A stretch of DNA of 64,000 nucleotides from Rhipidocladum racemiflorum (lineage: Eukaryota; Streptophyta; Magnoliopsida; Poales; Poaceae). The translations under genes were made by a program, and so were the position numbers. Positions within the stretch are counted from its first letter, which is position 1. Each line of letters begins with the position of its first letter. Positions 46,883-60,272 of the stretch are shown piece by piece. The stretch is taken from the NCBI GenBank assembly GCA_036346355.1, contig CM070591.1, forward strand, positions 20,506,001-20,570,000. The letters are read 5' to 3'. The notes beneath the pieces are model-generated. The model ran no database searches. It was not told the origin of the DNA and saw only the letters and a program-made list of their open reading frames with translations.

Positions 46883-48142
46883 CTACAAACTCTCCCAGAA
46901 TTTAGAGACAAACTTCGCATGCAAATAATGCCTCCAAATTTTCAAGGCGAAGACCACAGTGGCTAACTCAAGATCATGGGTGGGGTAATTCTGCTCATGC
47001 TTTTTCAACTGCCTCGATGCATAAGCAATCACCTTGCTATCTTGCATGAGCACACAACCAAGTCCCATTCGAGAGGCATCAGAATAGATTGTGAAGCGCC
47101 TCCCAGGCTCGGGGAGGGTAAGAACAGGAGCAGTCACTAACTTCTCCTTGAAAGTGCAAAAACTGTGCTCACACTCAACAGTCCACTGAAATTTCATTCC
47201 ATTCTAGGTCAACTGTAAAAGCGGCTTAGCAATGATGAAGAAGTCCTGCACAAAACGCCGGTAGTACCCAGCCAACCCAAGAAAACTACGCACCTCTTTA
47301 ACATTAGAGGGTCTCTTCTAGTCCAAAACTATTGAAACTTTACTAGAATCCACAGAAATGCCCTCTGGATTGATGATATGGCCAAGAAAACCCACCTCTG
47401 AAATCCAGAACTCACACTTCTTTAATTTAGCATAGAACTGATTCTCCCTCAATGTACCCAACACAAGTCTCAGGTGATGCTCATGTTCTTCTGATTTAGA
47501 GTAAACCAGAATGTCATCAATGAAAACTACCACAAAATCATCAAGATACTTGTGTAGCATACTGTTCATTGCCTTCATAAAAACAGTAGGAGCATTAGTT
47601 AGTCCAAAAGACATAACTTTAAATTCATAATGCCCATACCTAGTGGAGAAAGTAGTCTTCTCAATATCCTGTTCCTTCACACGAATCTGATTGTAACCCA
47701 ACTGAAGATCAATTTTAGAGAACACCTTTGCTCCCTTCAGTTGGTCAAAGAGATCCTCAATACGAGGCAATGGATACTTGTTTTTGTCATTCACTTGATT
47801 GAGAGCATGATAGTCAATGCACATGCGCCAACTACCATCCTTCTTCGAAACGAAAAGGACGGGTGCTCCCCATGGTGACACACTGCGGCAAATGAAACCC
47901 TTGGCCAATAGATCCTCCAATTGCTTTTTTAACTCATATTAAAAAGGACAAGCCAAGCGGTATGAAAAAATAGAAATAGGTCGAGTGCCAGGAATAAGAT
48001 CAATTCTGAACTCCACACTCCTCATAGGAGGCAAACCAGGCTGCTCATCAGGGAATACATTAACAAATTCATTCACCACAGGAATCTCCTCAATTGATGC
48101 TAAAGAAGATGGCTTTTCTGAAATAGCCGTGAGAAAACCCAA
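46883..48142 (-). pseudogene. Reverse transcriptase and RNase H of element A'
   Basis: On the minus strand the PR-RT linker (48,142-47,939, SIEEIPVVNEFVNVFPDEQP) leads into RT (47,920-47,318). RT keeps SWRMCIDYHALNQV, FSKIDLQLGYNQIRV, MSFGLTNAPTVFM and FVVVFIDDILVYSK. RNase H (47,197-46,883) has FTIYSDASRMGLGCVLMQD and LELATVVFALKIWRHYLH. Right after HYLHA it jumps to KFVSKFWESL, which belongs to integrase, so roughly the second half of RNase H and the first half of integrase are deleted. Stops separate the parts. Confidence 0.9.
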
Positions 48143-48365
48143 CTACCGCATACGGTGACCAGGAAACAGACTAGCCAAAGCAAAAATGGAACTGGAGAGT
48201 ATGCCACCCTGAAAAGTCAATTCCACTCATGACGGAGCCTGCAAGGCAACTGTCTTCCAAAAGCAATAAGTCTTGGCACGGTACTGATGCAACCAGTCCA
48301 TGCCCAAAATAACATCAAAATGGGCCAACTGAATAACCATAAGATTGGCAAAGAAAACCTCATCA

Positions 48366-48660
48366 TCAATGGTAATAATGCTGCAATAAGACCCCCGAAG
48401 AACTGACTAACACAGACTCAGAAATCCGCTGCACTCCCAACTTAGCTCTACTAGCAAACTCAGAGGATACGAAAGAATAGGATGCTCCAGAATAAAAAAG
48501 AACAAAGGCATTAACTGAATCCACAAACAAAGTACCTGATAGCACCTCTAGATGCCCAGCTGACTCAGCAATCGGCAAGGCGTACACTCCTGGTGGCGCC
48601 GGGGCAGCAGGAGCCCCGACACCCGGCTGATGCCCCAGCATAACTGGGGGCGGTGGGGCG
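48366..48660 (-). pseudogene. Protease of element A'
   Basis: The frame holds NAFVLFYSGASYSFVSSEFA, where the family has D-S-G; here the catalytic Asp is Tyr. The frame breaks soon after at about 48,390. The upstream part is Pro/Ala-rich spacer after the gag zinc knuckles. Confidence 0.8.
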
Positions 48661-48829
48661 AGTTGAGGAGGAGCCGACGGCTAAAGACAACAATAGGCCG
48701 CAGGGGCGCCCAAGCCGAGGGCTACGGTTGAGCAGTAGCCGCCAACATCTGCACCGACCCTCTGGAAGACGCAGCTGGAATGGGAGCAGGAGGCACGGGC
48801 TCCCACTTAATGATGCTACCGGGATTCAT

Positions 48830-49983
48830 CCGGTAGACTCACCCCATATGGCCAGGTCGACCACAATGGTTGCACTCCCCGGTCCAAGCACACTCAGCAG
48901 CACGGTGTCCACACCACACTTGAAACAGATCATGCCCTGCCCTGGAGCAGGACTAATAGCCACCCGCGAGGAAGATGGCTGGGGTGGCTTCATCTTAGCC
49001 CCTAAGGAGGAACCCTATCTCCCCTTGAACTTCTTGAAGGTAGGTCGCTGAGATGACCCACCTCCTCAACCAAAGGTCCTCTTCTGGCCACCGCCAGGGG
49101 ACGTTGAAACCCCTGAATCGCCAGGGTTTGGCTTATCCCTGGAGAGTTCCAACTCGAGCTCCATGCCCTTCTCCTGCTCCACCACGGAGCAGAAGTGACG
49201 AGGGATAGTCGCCCCCATGACAACTCTGAACTCCTGATTGAGGCACCTACGGAACCTCCTCGCCTTCTCCCTGTCATCCGCTGCCACAGCCGGCACAAAG
49301 CGCACCACATTGTTGAACTCCACCTCGTATTCTACCACCGACTTCTTCCCTTGGGTGAGAGTCGACAGAGTATGCTCCATCCTCTCAAGAAAGGACTCTA
49401 GGTAGAATTTGGCTCGGAAGCGAGCCACAAAGTCATTCCAAGTAACTGGTCCAAGAGCGGGGGACCTCGCAGCAAGAACCCCCTCCCACCAGATGTCAGC
49501 TTGGCCCTTCAGCTGAAAGGCCACAAAATGAGCTCTTTGGACCGAAGTCAACTCCAGAACCTCAAACTACCGCTCCATGTACCGCAACTAGTCTGCGGAC
49601 TGGACCAACGTGCCCGCTCCATCAAAAGTGTCAAGGCGGAGGGACATTCACTCTCAGGCTCATCCTCGGCTCTGGCATTACGGGGGCAACAACGGGAGCA
49701 GCTGCAGGGGAGGCACAATAGCAGGGGCTGCCCGAACCTGCTGGCGTAGCTCCTGGACCTCCCTCTGCAGTGCCTGCAACAAGGTCGCAGTGGCGGCTGG
49801 AAACTGTGCCGCCGGGACTTCCTCCTGCGCTGGCTCATGAGCATTGAGTGAAGCGCTTCCCTCAGCAACTGATTCAGCAATTCCTTGAGATGGGTGACTT
49901 CCACCTCGGCCATGGCCTCCACGGCCACGGCGACCACGACCTCTACCCCTCGGCCTAGCTGCTAAGGTCACACAACCATACAA
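48830..49983 (-). pseudogene. gag of element A'
   Basis: The N-terminal Arg/Gly part (PRGRGRGRRGRGGHGRGG) is read from 49,983. The ATG used in element A reads AGG here, so an upstream ATG would be needed. The gag domain (49,551-49,066) has FQLKGQADIWWEGVLAA and GKKSVVEYEVEFNNV. Two zinc knuckles (CFKCG, GHRAAEC, CNHCGRPGHMG) are readable at about 48,940-48,845 with a one-base frameshift between them. Several frameshifts make it non-functional. Confidence 0.88.
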
Positions 49984-50273
49984 TCAACATAATTATAAGC
50001 ATAACATTATCAAATTCAAGATCAAAGATCAACATACAAAATCTCCATCAAGTAGACAAAATGCAATGTAATGATGAACCATAAACCCAACCTACTGTGC
50101 TTCCAAGTGTGTCAAATTTTAAATTAATTATTCCACTTGCACAAGTTTTAATGTTGCTATCCTATGGCAAAATTTTAAGTATAACCTAAGCCATGTTTCT
50201 AAGTTATCCCACATCACATTCTAGTTGAACCTATGATATGATACTAAATACATGTTCCACGGACCTAATGCCC

Positions 50274-50286
50274 GCTCTGATACCAA
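50274..50286 (-). other. Primer-binding site of element A'
   Basis: On the minus strand TTGGTATCAGAGC lies just inside the 5' LTR end at 50,288. The leader beyond it (to about 50,090) is closely matched in element D. Confidence 0.88.
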
Positions 50287-50287
50287 C

Positions 50288-50993
50288 TGTAACACCCCGG
50301 CACCTAGTATGCCCAGAATGTCACCACAAAGAATAGAAACAACCACCAAATAACATAATTAAAGGCAAATTACAGCAAGTACGTTAATAGATTAAACAAA
50401 ATTTCGGCACATGTTCTTTGTTTCTCCATGGTTTTAAGCATCAACAATAATAACATAACAAGATAGCATAATGGGAGACAACAATAACATGGCAATCTAG
50501 GATTTCAGCAATTATTCAAGTCTCAAGCACAATTTAGCCATCTCATAATCAATGAAGAATAACGATAAAACCAAGCACACGATATAACATAATCCAAGCT
50601 TAGCGCAATACAATAAAACATCACAACTACGAATGAGGATGTGTAGTTGTCTAGATGAGTGCAACTAGGTGTAGACGTGATGCTAGCTCCCTTTCCCGTA
50701 TGCTGAACTCATGGTACCTAAAAACAAAATCAAACAACAAGCGTGAGTTCATCACTCAGCAAAGTGTATTGCAATGGAATAAAACAATAACAGCATTCAT
50801 TAACATGTTCACTAACATCACATGAAACATCTTCATTAACATCTCATAAAACATCTTCATCAACATTTTCATTCATGCAATACAATGCACATGTCTTTTT
50901 GCTTAGCACAAACCGGTATTGCCGAGTGCACACCCATCGGTGTGCACCCTCTTTCCCTTCCATCCCGTGGAGGGTGCCTACTCTTACTGACTC
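50288..50993 (-). repeat. 5' LTR of element A', inner part
   Basis: It matches 43,829-44,530 and is cut at ACTGACTC by element D. The remainder resumes at 59,096. Confidence 0.9.
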
Positions 50994-53004
50994 TGTAACA
51001 CCCCATAAATCTAAACTATTGTACAAGAACAGATCGACAGCATTTCCCCTAAAACAGGATAGTACGGAAGCAATTCGAATAGGAATAATATCACGACATC
51101 AAAACTAGACACAACGAGTCTAATTCAACCAGGTATTAACCATAAATAAAACACATCTATAACGGGACAACCATAAACGAGAACAAGTTTAAAGGGAACA
51201 ACAAAAGGTTTAAATGAAATAAAATTGCATCCAACTAATGAATTATTTAAAACACTAGATCATGTGAGTCGTGATGACAACAGAAAATTTATTGTGTTGC
51301 TAGCCCACCCTTCATGCTTACGACTCACGTGCGCTACCTGAAAACATCAAAACAGCAAGTAGTGAGATTGGGTAATCTCAGCAAGCGGAACAACTAATAC
51401 AAATAAAACATCCACCATATATTTATCATTCCACATTCCTCATATACAATACCACATCAAAGAGTCCACATTCCTCATATACAATACCACATCAAAGAGT
51501 CCACACCACTTCAGTAAAATGCATATGATTGATGCACATGCTTATGCCATGTTCCTCCTCACCGTGCCCTTTCTCAGGAACACACGGTGTTGTACTGCAC
51601 GGTCTGATCGCGCCAAGGCGTCGACAAACTTCCAATGCATGATTATGCAGTTAATGCTTCATGCATGAATTCATTCATAACTCCTCCCATCGAGTCCACA
51701 TGTTTGCATATCATCATATAGCATGGATAGAAAACAAATATCATAGAGATGAAATGTTTAGACAATTCATCCATTAAACAACATCCTTCTTCACCTTACC
51801 TCAAAGCAAGTGATTAAACCATGTATGATTGCTGTAATTGGAGTTTATAATGAAGGCGAAGCAAACAACAATGTATAGCTTAACAATACAACTACTTCCA
51901 CTTGCCTTTACCGACGTGGACGATGAACCTAGTTACGCCCAGCAGTGGCACCACCTGAACAAACATTATTTCAGTACATAGCGACATCACAAGTCATCAC
52001 ACAATTCAAACACACGCTTCCTACTCCCCGTTCCCATTTAAACGCCAAAAACCCCGATCTGTCCGAATCGAACAGCAGCACCCTCTCTTCCCAATTTCGT
52101 ATCTTTTTTCTACTGTTCATAAAAATACAAAAAAATTATAGTAGCTATATATTGACGAGATCTACAACTTTCATGAAGGTCACAAATTTCAATTCCCCTG
52201 TTAAATATGCCTAAACAACCGTCCAACACAGTGGACGAAATCTGTTTCCAGATTCTGTTCGTCATCTTCCAACAGCGATAACTCTCAGACCGATGCCCCA
52301 AAAATTCTGAACAAATTACAGAAGCTAGGTCTCGACGTTATCTACAACTTTCTAGTTATAGGTTTTTGCAGGAAAAATCATCTATGCCACGTAAAACGCG
52401 AAACAATCTGCGCTGCACAATCTTCCCTTCCAAAAACAGCACCACGTGAACATCTACCCTTCTCCCCCATCAAGATCCATCCAAACCACTCACCACCAGA
52501 TCTAATACACTCCTGATACCTAGGTAGAACAGGGGTAAAAGATTGGGAATTTTACCTTGAGTTCCCCCTTGCGAACCCACGAAGAACGCGCGACGATCCC
52601 CGTAACGGAAATCTGTTCGTCCTCCTCGCCTCCACGGATCCTCTTCTCGTTTTCTCCTTCGCGTTTCGCGGTGGATCTTGAGCCACCACGCAGGGGAGGA
52701 AGAGGAGGGGGTGCGGCTGCTAGGGGGAGGAAGGGAGGCGCCTTAGGGTTTGGGGGGAGGGGGCGCCACTTAAAGGGGGAGGTGGGCCGGCCCACCAAGG
52801 CATGGGGAGGAGAGGGGGAAAAAGGAATTCCCGGCCCAGGCCCAGGTTGCCTCAGCCCAGCGGAAACTAGCCCAAAACTCCAATTTTTAATATTAAATTG
52901 CCGCATAATCTTCAATTATTTCATTCCCCGACAAAACCCTCTTTCTTTCCGGAACAACCAAGAAAGAAAACCCTATGATCGCTCTCAAATTCTAGGGCAT
53001 CACA
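50994..53004 (-). repeat. 3' LTR of element D (2,011 bp)
   Basis: In plus orientation it runs TGTAACACCCCATAAATC to TTCTAGGGCATCACA. It carries a 35-bp direct duplication at 51,432-51,501 and a GGGGGAGG-rich segment (52,690-52,830) that gives spurious frames. It matches 57,088-59,095. Confidence 0.93.
51432..51501. repeat. 35-bp tandem duplication in the D LTR
   Basis: Two adjacent copies of a unit starting CACATTCCTCATATACAATA are identical. The other LTR has the same pair at about 57,528-57,597, so the duplication predates the last transposition. Confidence 0.9.
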
Positions 53005-56000
53005 ATCTCCCCACCTTAAAAGGATTCGTCCCCGAATCTAAGACACACCAAAATCAACAACAAAGTCCCCAAGGGACAAAAGACTTCGTTGCAACACAAA
53101 ACATTCACACAAAGACTCAAGCCGGAATAAACGACAAGCGAGTTCTCAAAACCAACACTAGCGAGAAAATGTTGATTTAGCTCAACAGAGTGCAACCTCT
53201 CACGGTTCCACCTTCACTTCAATTCCCAAATAGACCATGAAAGAAAACGGTCTCGCACTCCTTATTCCAACCACTCTCCGTAAGAAAACGGTACCGCCTC
53301 TAGAACCCTCTTCATCTCCCACGCACAAACGTGTTTTCACACCACAACCCTCTCTGTGGTTCGCCGTATTCAAGACGACGACAAACCAGGTGAGACATAC
53401 ACTCCAAGACCACCACTATTTGAACAAACGAGGTTAGAACCTTGCAAAAATTGATCTTCAACAAAAACCAATACCCAACACTACCACCAAAAGGAAAGGC
53501 CTACTTTACAACCAGGGTCCTTAAACCCGCAAGAGACAAGAATAACCGAACAAAATCGCTATGGTTGACACAACCTCGCTCAACCTCGGCTGACGTAAAG
53601 GTCCAATACACTCTGAAAAGGAAAAACAATTACTAGCAACCACCAAGTGGTCCACTAATAATTTAAACAACCCCACCTAGGTACACATCAATGACCCAAT
53701 TCTCCAAGAAGGTTTGGATTGAGTCATACACAACCTTCCTTTACTCTTCACTTTTAAACTGTTTACGATCATCTACTAGCAACATCTAATATCTTATGTC
53801 ATTACCAACCCACACTAAATTCCTCTTTCTTAGAAGGTTTCGCCCTCGCATTTTTCCTTTCAAAGAATCAGAACCAATGGTAGAATCATTGAGGAAGCTC
53901 AACCAAGACCCATGATCCCCAAATGATTCACATCCAACAACTCGAACTCCAAAGCGCTAAGAGCCACTTTGGAAAAAATTCGGCAACAACCCAAGAGTAC
54001 TCATTTTATTTTTTTTCCTAAGCCAAATGCAAAGAAAGCTCAGATCTCTTACACCACAACCAACATATCAGAAGATATTCGTTCTTACTTCCCGTACTAG
54101 AAGGCAATTGAAATCTCGATTCAGGACATGCATGCAGCTTTCCAAGAGCACTTCGGATTAGTCATATATCCATATATGACTTTCTCACCGACCTGGCTCA
54201 ACGACTCTTTTATCATTTAACATCTATAGACAATGTCATGTTTACTTTTCACCATTCATTCATCGTGTAACAACACTATCGAATAGTTATTTACAAGACG
54301 ACTTTTTCCTCTGTAACACATGAATAAAACTCGAATAACACCGAGGATTGCGCTAATTCATATAAACTATGTCAGCAGCATAGTTAACAGTAAGGCACCA
54401 CATCATATCAAAACCCACCAATGATAGAAAGCTAAACTTGCAAAACATCGCATTTTAACCAAAATCAATATTTTGGAAAAGAACATCGACTCCAAAGTCA
54501 AACATCTGCACAAACAACCGCCACAATTTTTTTTTCTCAAAAGAAAGGGAAATTCATTCCCAAAAGAGAACTCTTCACTAACCAAATTCACTTATGAAAC
54601 ACTCATATAATCCACCTTTTTGAAGCACTCGCAAACGTCACACACATCATGCAAATAAATCCAACTCTAGTCAAAAAGAGTTACAAATTAAATCTCAAGA
54701 ATTTCCAACACAACCCACTATGTCCATCTGCATCCTTTAAAATTAATTCCAAAGATAATTCAGTCTAACGCGAAGGGGCGATCCACTCAAAGACTTTTGG
54801 GTGTAAATCCATACTCATAGTGCAAACTAAACAAGTTAGCCAAATCCAAAGGTTGGCATTAATCACTACGAGTTTTAGGAAACTCAAACACAACAGAAGA
54901 AACACTTCGACAAAAGTATTCAACCAAAATAGCAACGAACCAAACAAATCCAAAGGTTTTAGACACAGCTCGTGGATGAAAGCCACCATATCTAGTATTC
55001 CACTATACTTACCATTTAAGCATTCAATATACACTATTTACTCATCGAGAAGCCTCAATATAAATCAACCAAAAGCTACATAACCAATTCTTTCTCTAGT
55101 TACCTTTCCCCACATTTATAAATACAGTTTATGATGATTAACAAAACGTCTTCCATTCTATACTACCTCATCATGATCCCCACAGACAATACATCATATA
55201 TCAATGTATTCTATATTTCAAACATAGTACTTCAACATATACTTAAGCATGATCAACGTATCAATTTTATACCATCCATACATCAACATCTTGACAATTA
55301 AAACTTGTTCAATCAATAAAATGACTTCAACCAATAAGTATTATCTCTACAAGATAAAATTCGTAAACAGGATTCTAAGACATGCATTTATTAAGGTTAA
55401 AATCTTGCATCATGATTGTTATCCAATGTTCATCCCATCACAACATGAACTCGACATAATTCCACAGTTTTACACTTTTCTCTATTGGATCAATGGTTTC
55501 CAACAATTAGCAACCCTACCAAGTCATCAATAACAACAAATGGGCATAAACATCAACCATCAACATTACTTTTGGCTACCCTATACATAGGTGATAACAA
55601 AATTACCACCACACAACATACCAGTAGGTTGCAACAACGTAAATAGCAATTCTAATCAACTTCCAAATTAAAGTCGCTAGTCAACACGATTAAATTTTCT
55701 CTATTAATCCGTTAGATTAGAACATCTTTAAACAACCAGCAAAGTTTCTTTAACAATAACCGCAGTCTACCTCATCTTAATGTTCTAACCATGCATCAGG
55801 GTTTAAAACCTTAAACATTATCGGGGGTCATAAGCACTTTTAAAACAAAGCAACAGATTATAAGCATGTATATTAACACATTTAATCATCCCCACTACGG
55901 GGTACTCTACATCACTAGAGGTTCATTTATTCTTAAGTTAAAGGTAACAATTACACTTAATTGATTCAACTCGCAAATTAACTAAGGAGTACATCATTTC

Positions 56001-57070
56001 TATAAACCACATTGTTACATACTACATAACATGCTAAACAACAATTTCCACTTTTAACAAGTAATTTCAGTCAAACGAATACTTACTTTATTTGCAGCAT
56101 TTTTTTTCTTTTAATACTCAACCAAAACTCACAAAGAAGCTTGACTCTCAAATTTGCAAAAGGACATGACTCCAAAACACATTTCAATCTTAAACACTCC
56201 CACCGGAGGGAACCAAGCGATCAAGTAAACCTTTACGAACAAAGGCACAAAACATAAATCGACACAACTTAACTTTTTACACACGCTTCAATAACTTCTT
56301 TTAAACTCAGAGCAATACACACAAGAACCAAAAGCTATACCTTTCTTTGCAAGGCAACCAACTAAACAGGTGTCAAAGTCAAAAAGGCGACCAAAGACGC
56401 ACAACACAAAACTCCCCTTCTTTGTCTTCACCCAAAGAAGACAAAACCAAGAAACACCGAAGGCACACTCCGCGAAAATTCAAATTCCAAACACTTTTCT
56501 TCTGATTTCAATCAACTAAAACCAAGAAAATCAACCAAGACCGACCTTCAGAATGATAAAGAACATCCGAAGGAATCTACCACCAATCTCTTCTATTTGA
56601 CTCCAGTCAACTACCCGATCCACGACAGAAAGGGTAAGCACTCCTCCTACAGGGGTTAATAATTCTTCGGTGATGGCGTTAACCGGCCACACCATCAAAC
56701 CACACCCTTACTATGAACAAAAAGAGGTGACCGAAACACTTCGGCAACACAACACCACTTCCTCACAAATGAAGCAACTCAATCAAATCCATCATAAATA
56801 TAGCATTATACAACATCAAAAGTAGCATTCAACATCAAAGCTTAGATACAATATTTAAACGGAAAGCAACGGTACCCATACCCTTTCCTACTCAGGCATC
56901 CATGTGTGTCGATTTTAAATTAGTGATTCCACTTACACAAGTTTTAATGTTGCTATCCTATGACAAAATTTTAGTTAAAACCTAGGCCATGTTTCTAAGT
57001 TATTCCACATCACATTTTAGTTGTATCCTATAGTATGACACTAAAAATACACATTCCAAGGACCTACAGC
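53005..57070 (-). other. Interior of element D, no genes
   Basis: The stretch is AT-rich with stops in all frames and no recognisable retroelement domain on either strand. The polypurine tract (AAGGTGGGGAGA on the minus strand) is at 53,006-53,017. The last 200 bases (56,880-57,070) are the primer-side leader and match the A family leader closely. What the central 3.8 kb does is unknown; it may only supply packageable RNA. Confidence 0.8.
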
Positions 57071-57072
57071 CC

Positions 57073-57085
57073 GCTCTGATACCAA
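57073..57085 (-). other. Primer-binding site of element D
   Basis: On the minus strand TTGGTATCAGAGC adjoins the 5' LTR end, whose terminal TG has changed to AG in plus orientation (57,088-57,089). Confidence 0.88.
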
Positions 57086-57087
57086 TC

Positions 57088-59095
57088 AGTAACACCCCAT
57101 AAATCTAAATCATTGTACAAGAACAGATCGACAGCATTTCCCCTAAAACAGGATAGTACGGAAGCAATTCGAATAGGAATAATATCACGACATCAAAACT
57201 AGAGACAACGAGTCTAATTCAACCAGGTATTAACCATAAATAAAACACATCTATAACGGGACAACCATAAACGAGAACAAGTTTAAAGGGAACAACAAAA
57301 GGTCTAAATGAAATAAAATTGCATCCAACTAATGAATTATTTAAAACACTAGATCATGTGAGTCGTGATGACAACAGAAAATTTATTGTGTTGCTAGCCC
57401 ACCCTTCATGCTTACGACTCACGTGCGCTACCTGAAAACATCAAAACAGCAAGTAGTGAGATTGGGTAATCTCAGCAAGCGGAACAACTAATACAAATAA
57501 AACATCCACCATATATTTATCATTCCACATTCCTCATATACAATACCACATCAAAGAGTCCACATTCCTCATATACAATACCACATCAAAGAGTCCACAC
57601 CACTTCAAGAAATGCATATGATTGATGCACATGCTTATGCCATGTTCCTCCTCACCGTGCCCTTTCTCGGGAACACACGGTGTTGTACTGCACAATCGCG
57701 CACGCTGGCGTCGACAACTTTCCAATGCATGATTATGCAGTTAATGCTTCATGCATGAATTCATTCATAACTCCTCCCACTGAGTCCACATGTTTGCATA
57801 TCATCATATAGCATGGATAGAAAACAAATATCATAGAGATGAAATGTTTAGACAATTCATCCGGTAAACAACATCCTTCTTCACCTTACCTCAAAGCAAG
57901 TGATTAAACCATGTATGATTGCTGTAATTGGAGTTTATAATGAAGGCGAAGCAAACAACAATGTATAGCTTAACAATACAACTACTTTCACTTGCCTTTA
58001 CCGACGTGGACGATGAACCTAGTTACGCCCACAAGTGGCACCACCTGAACAAACATTATTTCAGTACATAGTGACATCACAATTCATCACACAATTCAAA
58101 CACACGCTTCCTACTCCCCGTTCCCATTTAAACGCCAAAAACCCCGATCTGTCCGAATCGAACAGCAGCACCCTCTCTTCCCAATTTCGTATCTTTTTTC
58201 TACTATTCATAAAAATACAAAAAAATTATAGTAGCTATATATTGACGATATCTACAACTTTCATGAAGGTCACAAATTTCAATTCCCCTGTTAAATATGC
58301 CTAAACAACCGTCCAACACAGTGGACGAAATCTGTTTCCAGATTCTGTTCATCATCTTCCAACAGCGATAACTCTCAGACCGACGCCCCAAAAATTCTGA
58401 ACAAATTACAGAAACTAGGTCTCGACGTTATCTACAACTTTCTAGTTATAGGTTTTTGCAGGACAAATCATCTATACCACGTAAAACGCGAAACAATCCG
58501 CGCTGCACAATCTTCCCTTCCAAAAACAGCACCACGTGAACATCTACCCTTCTCCCCCATCAAGATCCATCCAAACCACTCACCACCAGATCTAATACAC
58601 TCCTAATCCCTAGGTAGAACAGGGGTAAAAGATTGGGAATTTTACCTTGAGTTCCCCCTTGCGAACCCACGAAGAACGCGCGACGATCCCGTGAATTTAA
58701 AATCTGTTCGTCCTCCTCGCCTCCACGGATCCTCTTCTCGTTTTCTCCTTCGCGTTTCGCGGTGGATCTTGAGCCACCACGCAGGGGAGGAAGAGGAGGG
58801 GGTGCGGTTGCTAGGGGGAGGAAGGGAGGCACCTTAGGGTTTGGGGGGAGGGGGCGCCACTTAAAGGGGGAGGTGGGCCGGCCCACCAAGGCATGGGGAG
58901 GAGAGGGGGAAAAAGGAATTCCCGGCCCAGGCCCAGGTTGCCTCAGCCCAGCGGAAACTAGCCCAAAACTCCAATTTTTAATATTAAATTGCCGCATAAT
59001 CTTCAATTATTTCATTCCCCGACAAAACCCTCTTTCTTTCCGGAACAACCAAGAAAGAAAACCCTATGATCGCTCTCAAATTCTAGGGCATCACA
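57088..59095 (-). repeat. 5' LTR of element D (2,008 bp)
   Basis: It matches 50,994-53,004 along its full length and ends TTCTAGGGCATCACA directly before the GACTC duplication. Confidence 0.92.
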
Positions 59096-60272
59096 GACTC
59101 GCTCCCATTCACAACCGTGGATGGGACTACGAGGTAGGACTTTCGTATTCACTACGTGTGAACACAGAGCCCCGCATCAGAATAGGTCACCTCTTCCATT
59201 ATGAATGCACATATGCCATAACATGATTTAACTTACATAAATACTCAATATAACAACTGCACAACCATTAAACTGATCAAGTTCATCGTATCACAAGCAA
59301 GAATCAAACATGGCAATTTAGCACATCATATAGTATTATTCCAACGCTACGAATCTATTTGGTCACCCAATTCCAAAACCATCCCAATACACTTGCCTTC
59401 AACCACGCGAGACGGAGTGGCGGGATGTTGATGGCACTCCCGGGGTCACACCACCTGCACATAGGTATAATACACTCAAAAACATGCCCACAAAACAACA
59501 CAAGAACAATCAACGACATCGACTTCGCAACCCACTTCTAAAACCTGAAAAACAAAGAATCTGTCCAACGTGATAGTAGTCTTCCAACAAGCATATCTTG
59601 AGTTCTACAACTCCAAATTAGGTAAACGAGTATATTTTCTCGAACCTCATGAAATTTTCCATCTTTTTGTAAGTATTCGGCCTCTAAAATCCTCTAATCT
59701 ACAATTGAACACCAACTGTACCATTCGCGTCATAGATTGGACAACATTCGTTAAAACGACCATAACTTTTAAACAGCTGAATGGAATTTAGTAATTTTAG
59801 TGCCCAATTAAAGGTAATTCGATTACCTACAACTTTGTCAACAGCTGGTCCCTCATGAAATGCCTCTAAAAAACTCTAATTCGCGTCCGAATATCGACGA
59901 CCAAATCTGCTCGAGAACGGAATGCAAGATAGATTTGCAATCTTCCCCAACCCATCTAACAATAGCACCTAAACACCAATTTTAAGCATGATCTCCCCCA
60001 TCTAACCAGCACCTAAACTGTACAAACAAATTCCCCAAAGCATACCTCTTCTTGGTGAACCACCCGATCGATGAACGTCTCCTCCTCGTGATCCAATCTT
60101 CCCTCCACTCGCCGGAAACGCCGGAATCGCCAGTTCCCCTTGGATGGAGAGCTCCCGAACAGCGAGATGGAGGGCTACGAGAGGTGGAGCTAGGGCCGAC
60201 TAGAGGTGGGGAGGGGAGGGGAGGGGAGGGAGGGGGTGGCGCAATGGGGGATGGGAGGGTTCGGCTAGGAGA
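59096..60272 (-). repeat. 5' LTR of element A', outer part, truncated
   Basis: It resumes at the GACTC duplication and follows 44,530 to about 45,705 of the other LTR, up to GGCTAGGAG. The outer 275 bases of the LTR are missing; the sequence beyond is unrelated. Confidence 0.85.

Larger units (their letters stand above)
50994..59095 (-). mobile_element. Element D: non-autonomous LTR retrotransposon (LARD-like, 8,102 bp)
   Basis: Two 2.0-kb LTRs flank a 4.1-kb interior that has a primer site and polypurine tract but no gag or pol. The 5-bp duplication GACTC at 50,989-50,993 and 59,096-59,100 is perfect. The large non-coding interior fits the class called LARD (large retrotransposon derivative). 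By eye the LTRs differ at about two to three dozen sites, so it is young compared with its host copy. Confidence 0.92.
43829..60272 (-). mobile_element. Element A': chromovirus copy on the minus strand, split by element D
   Basis: It is a second member of the element A family. A complete 3' LTR, polypurine tract, pol, gag, primer site and most of a 5' LTR are present. The 5' LTR is split at 50,993 by element D and cut short at about 60,272, where unrelated DNA begins. The left flank is AGTAA; the right copy is lost with the LTR start. Tekay/Del placement rests on gag style, domain order and a chromodomain-like C-terminus. Confidence 0.88.

Noticed and set aside
52520..53180. Pro- or Gly-rich frames of up to 207 residues
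   Set aside because: They lie in the LTR of element D; the other LTR has related but differently ended frames, and no protein family is suggested.
54765..55533. Genes in the interior of element D
   Set aside because: The frames are short, AT-rich and without motifs, and the region has stops in all frames.
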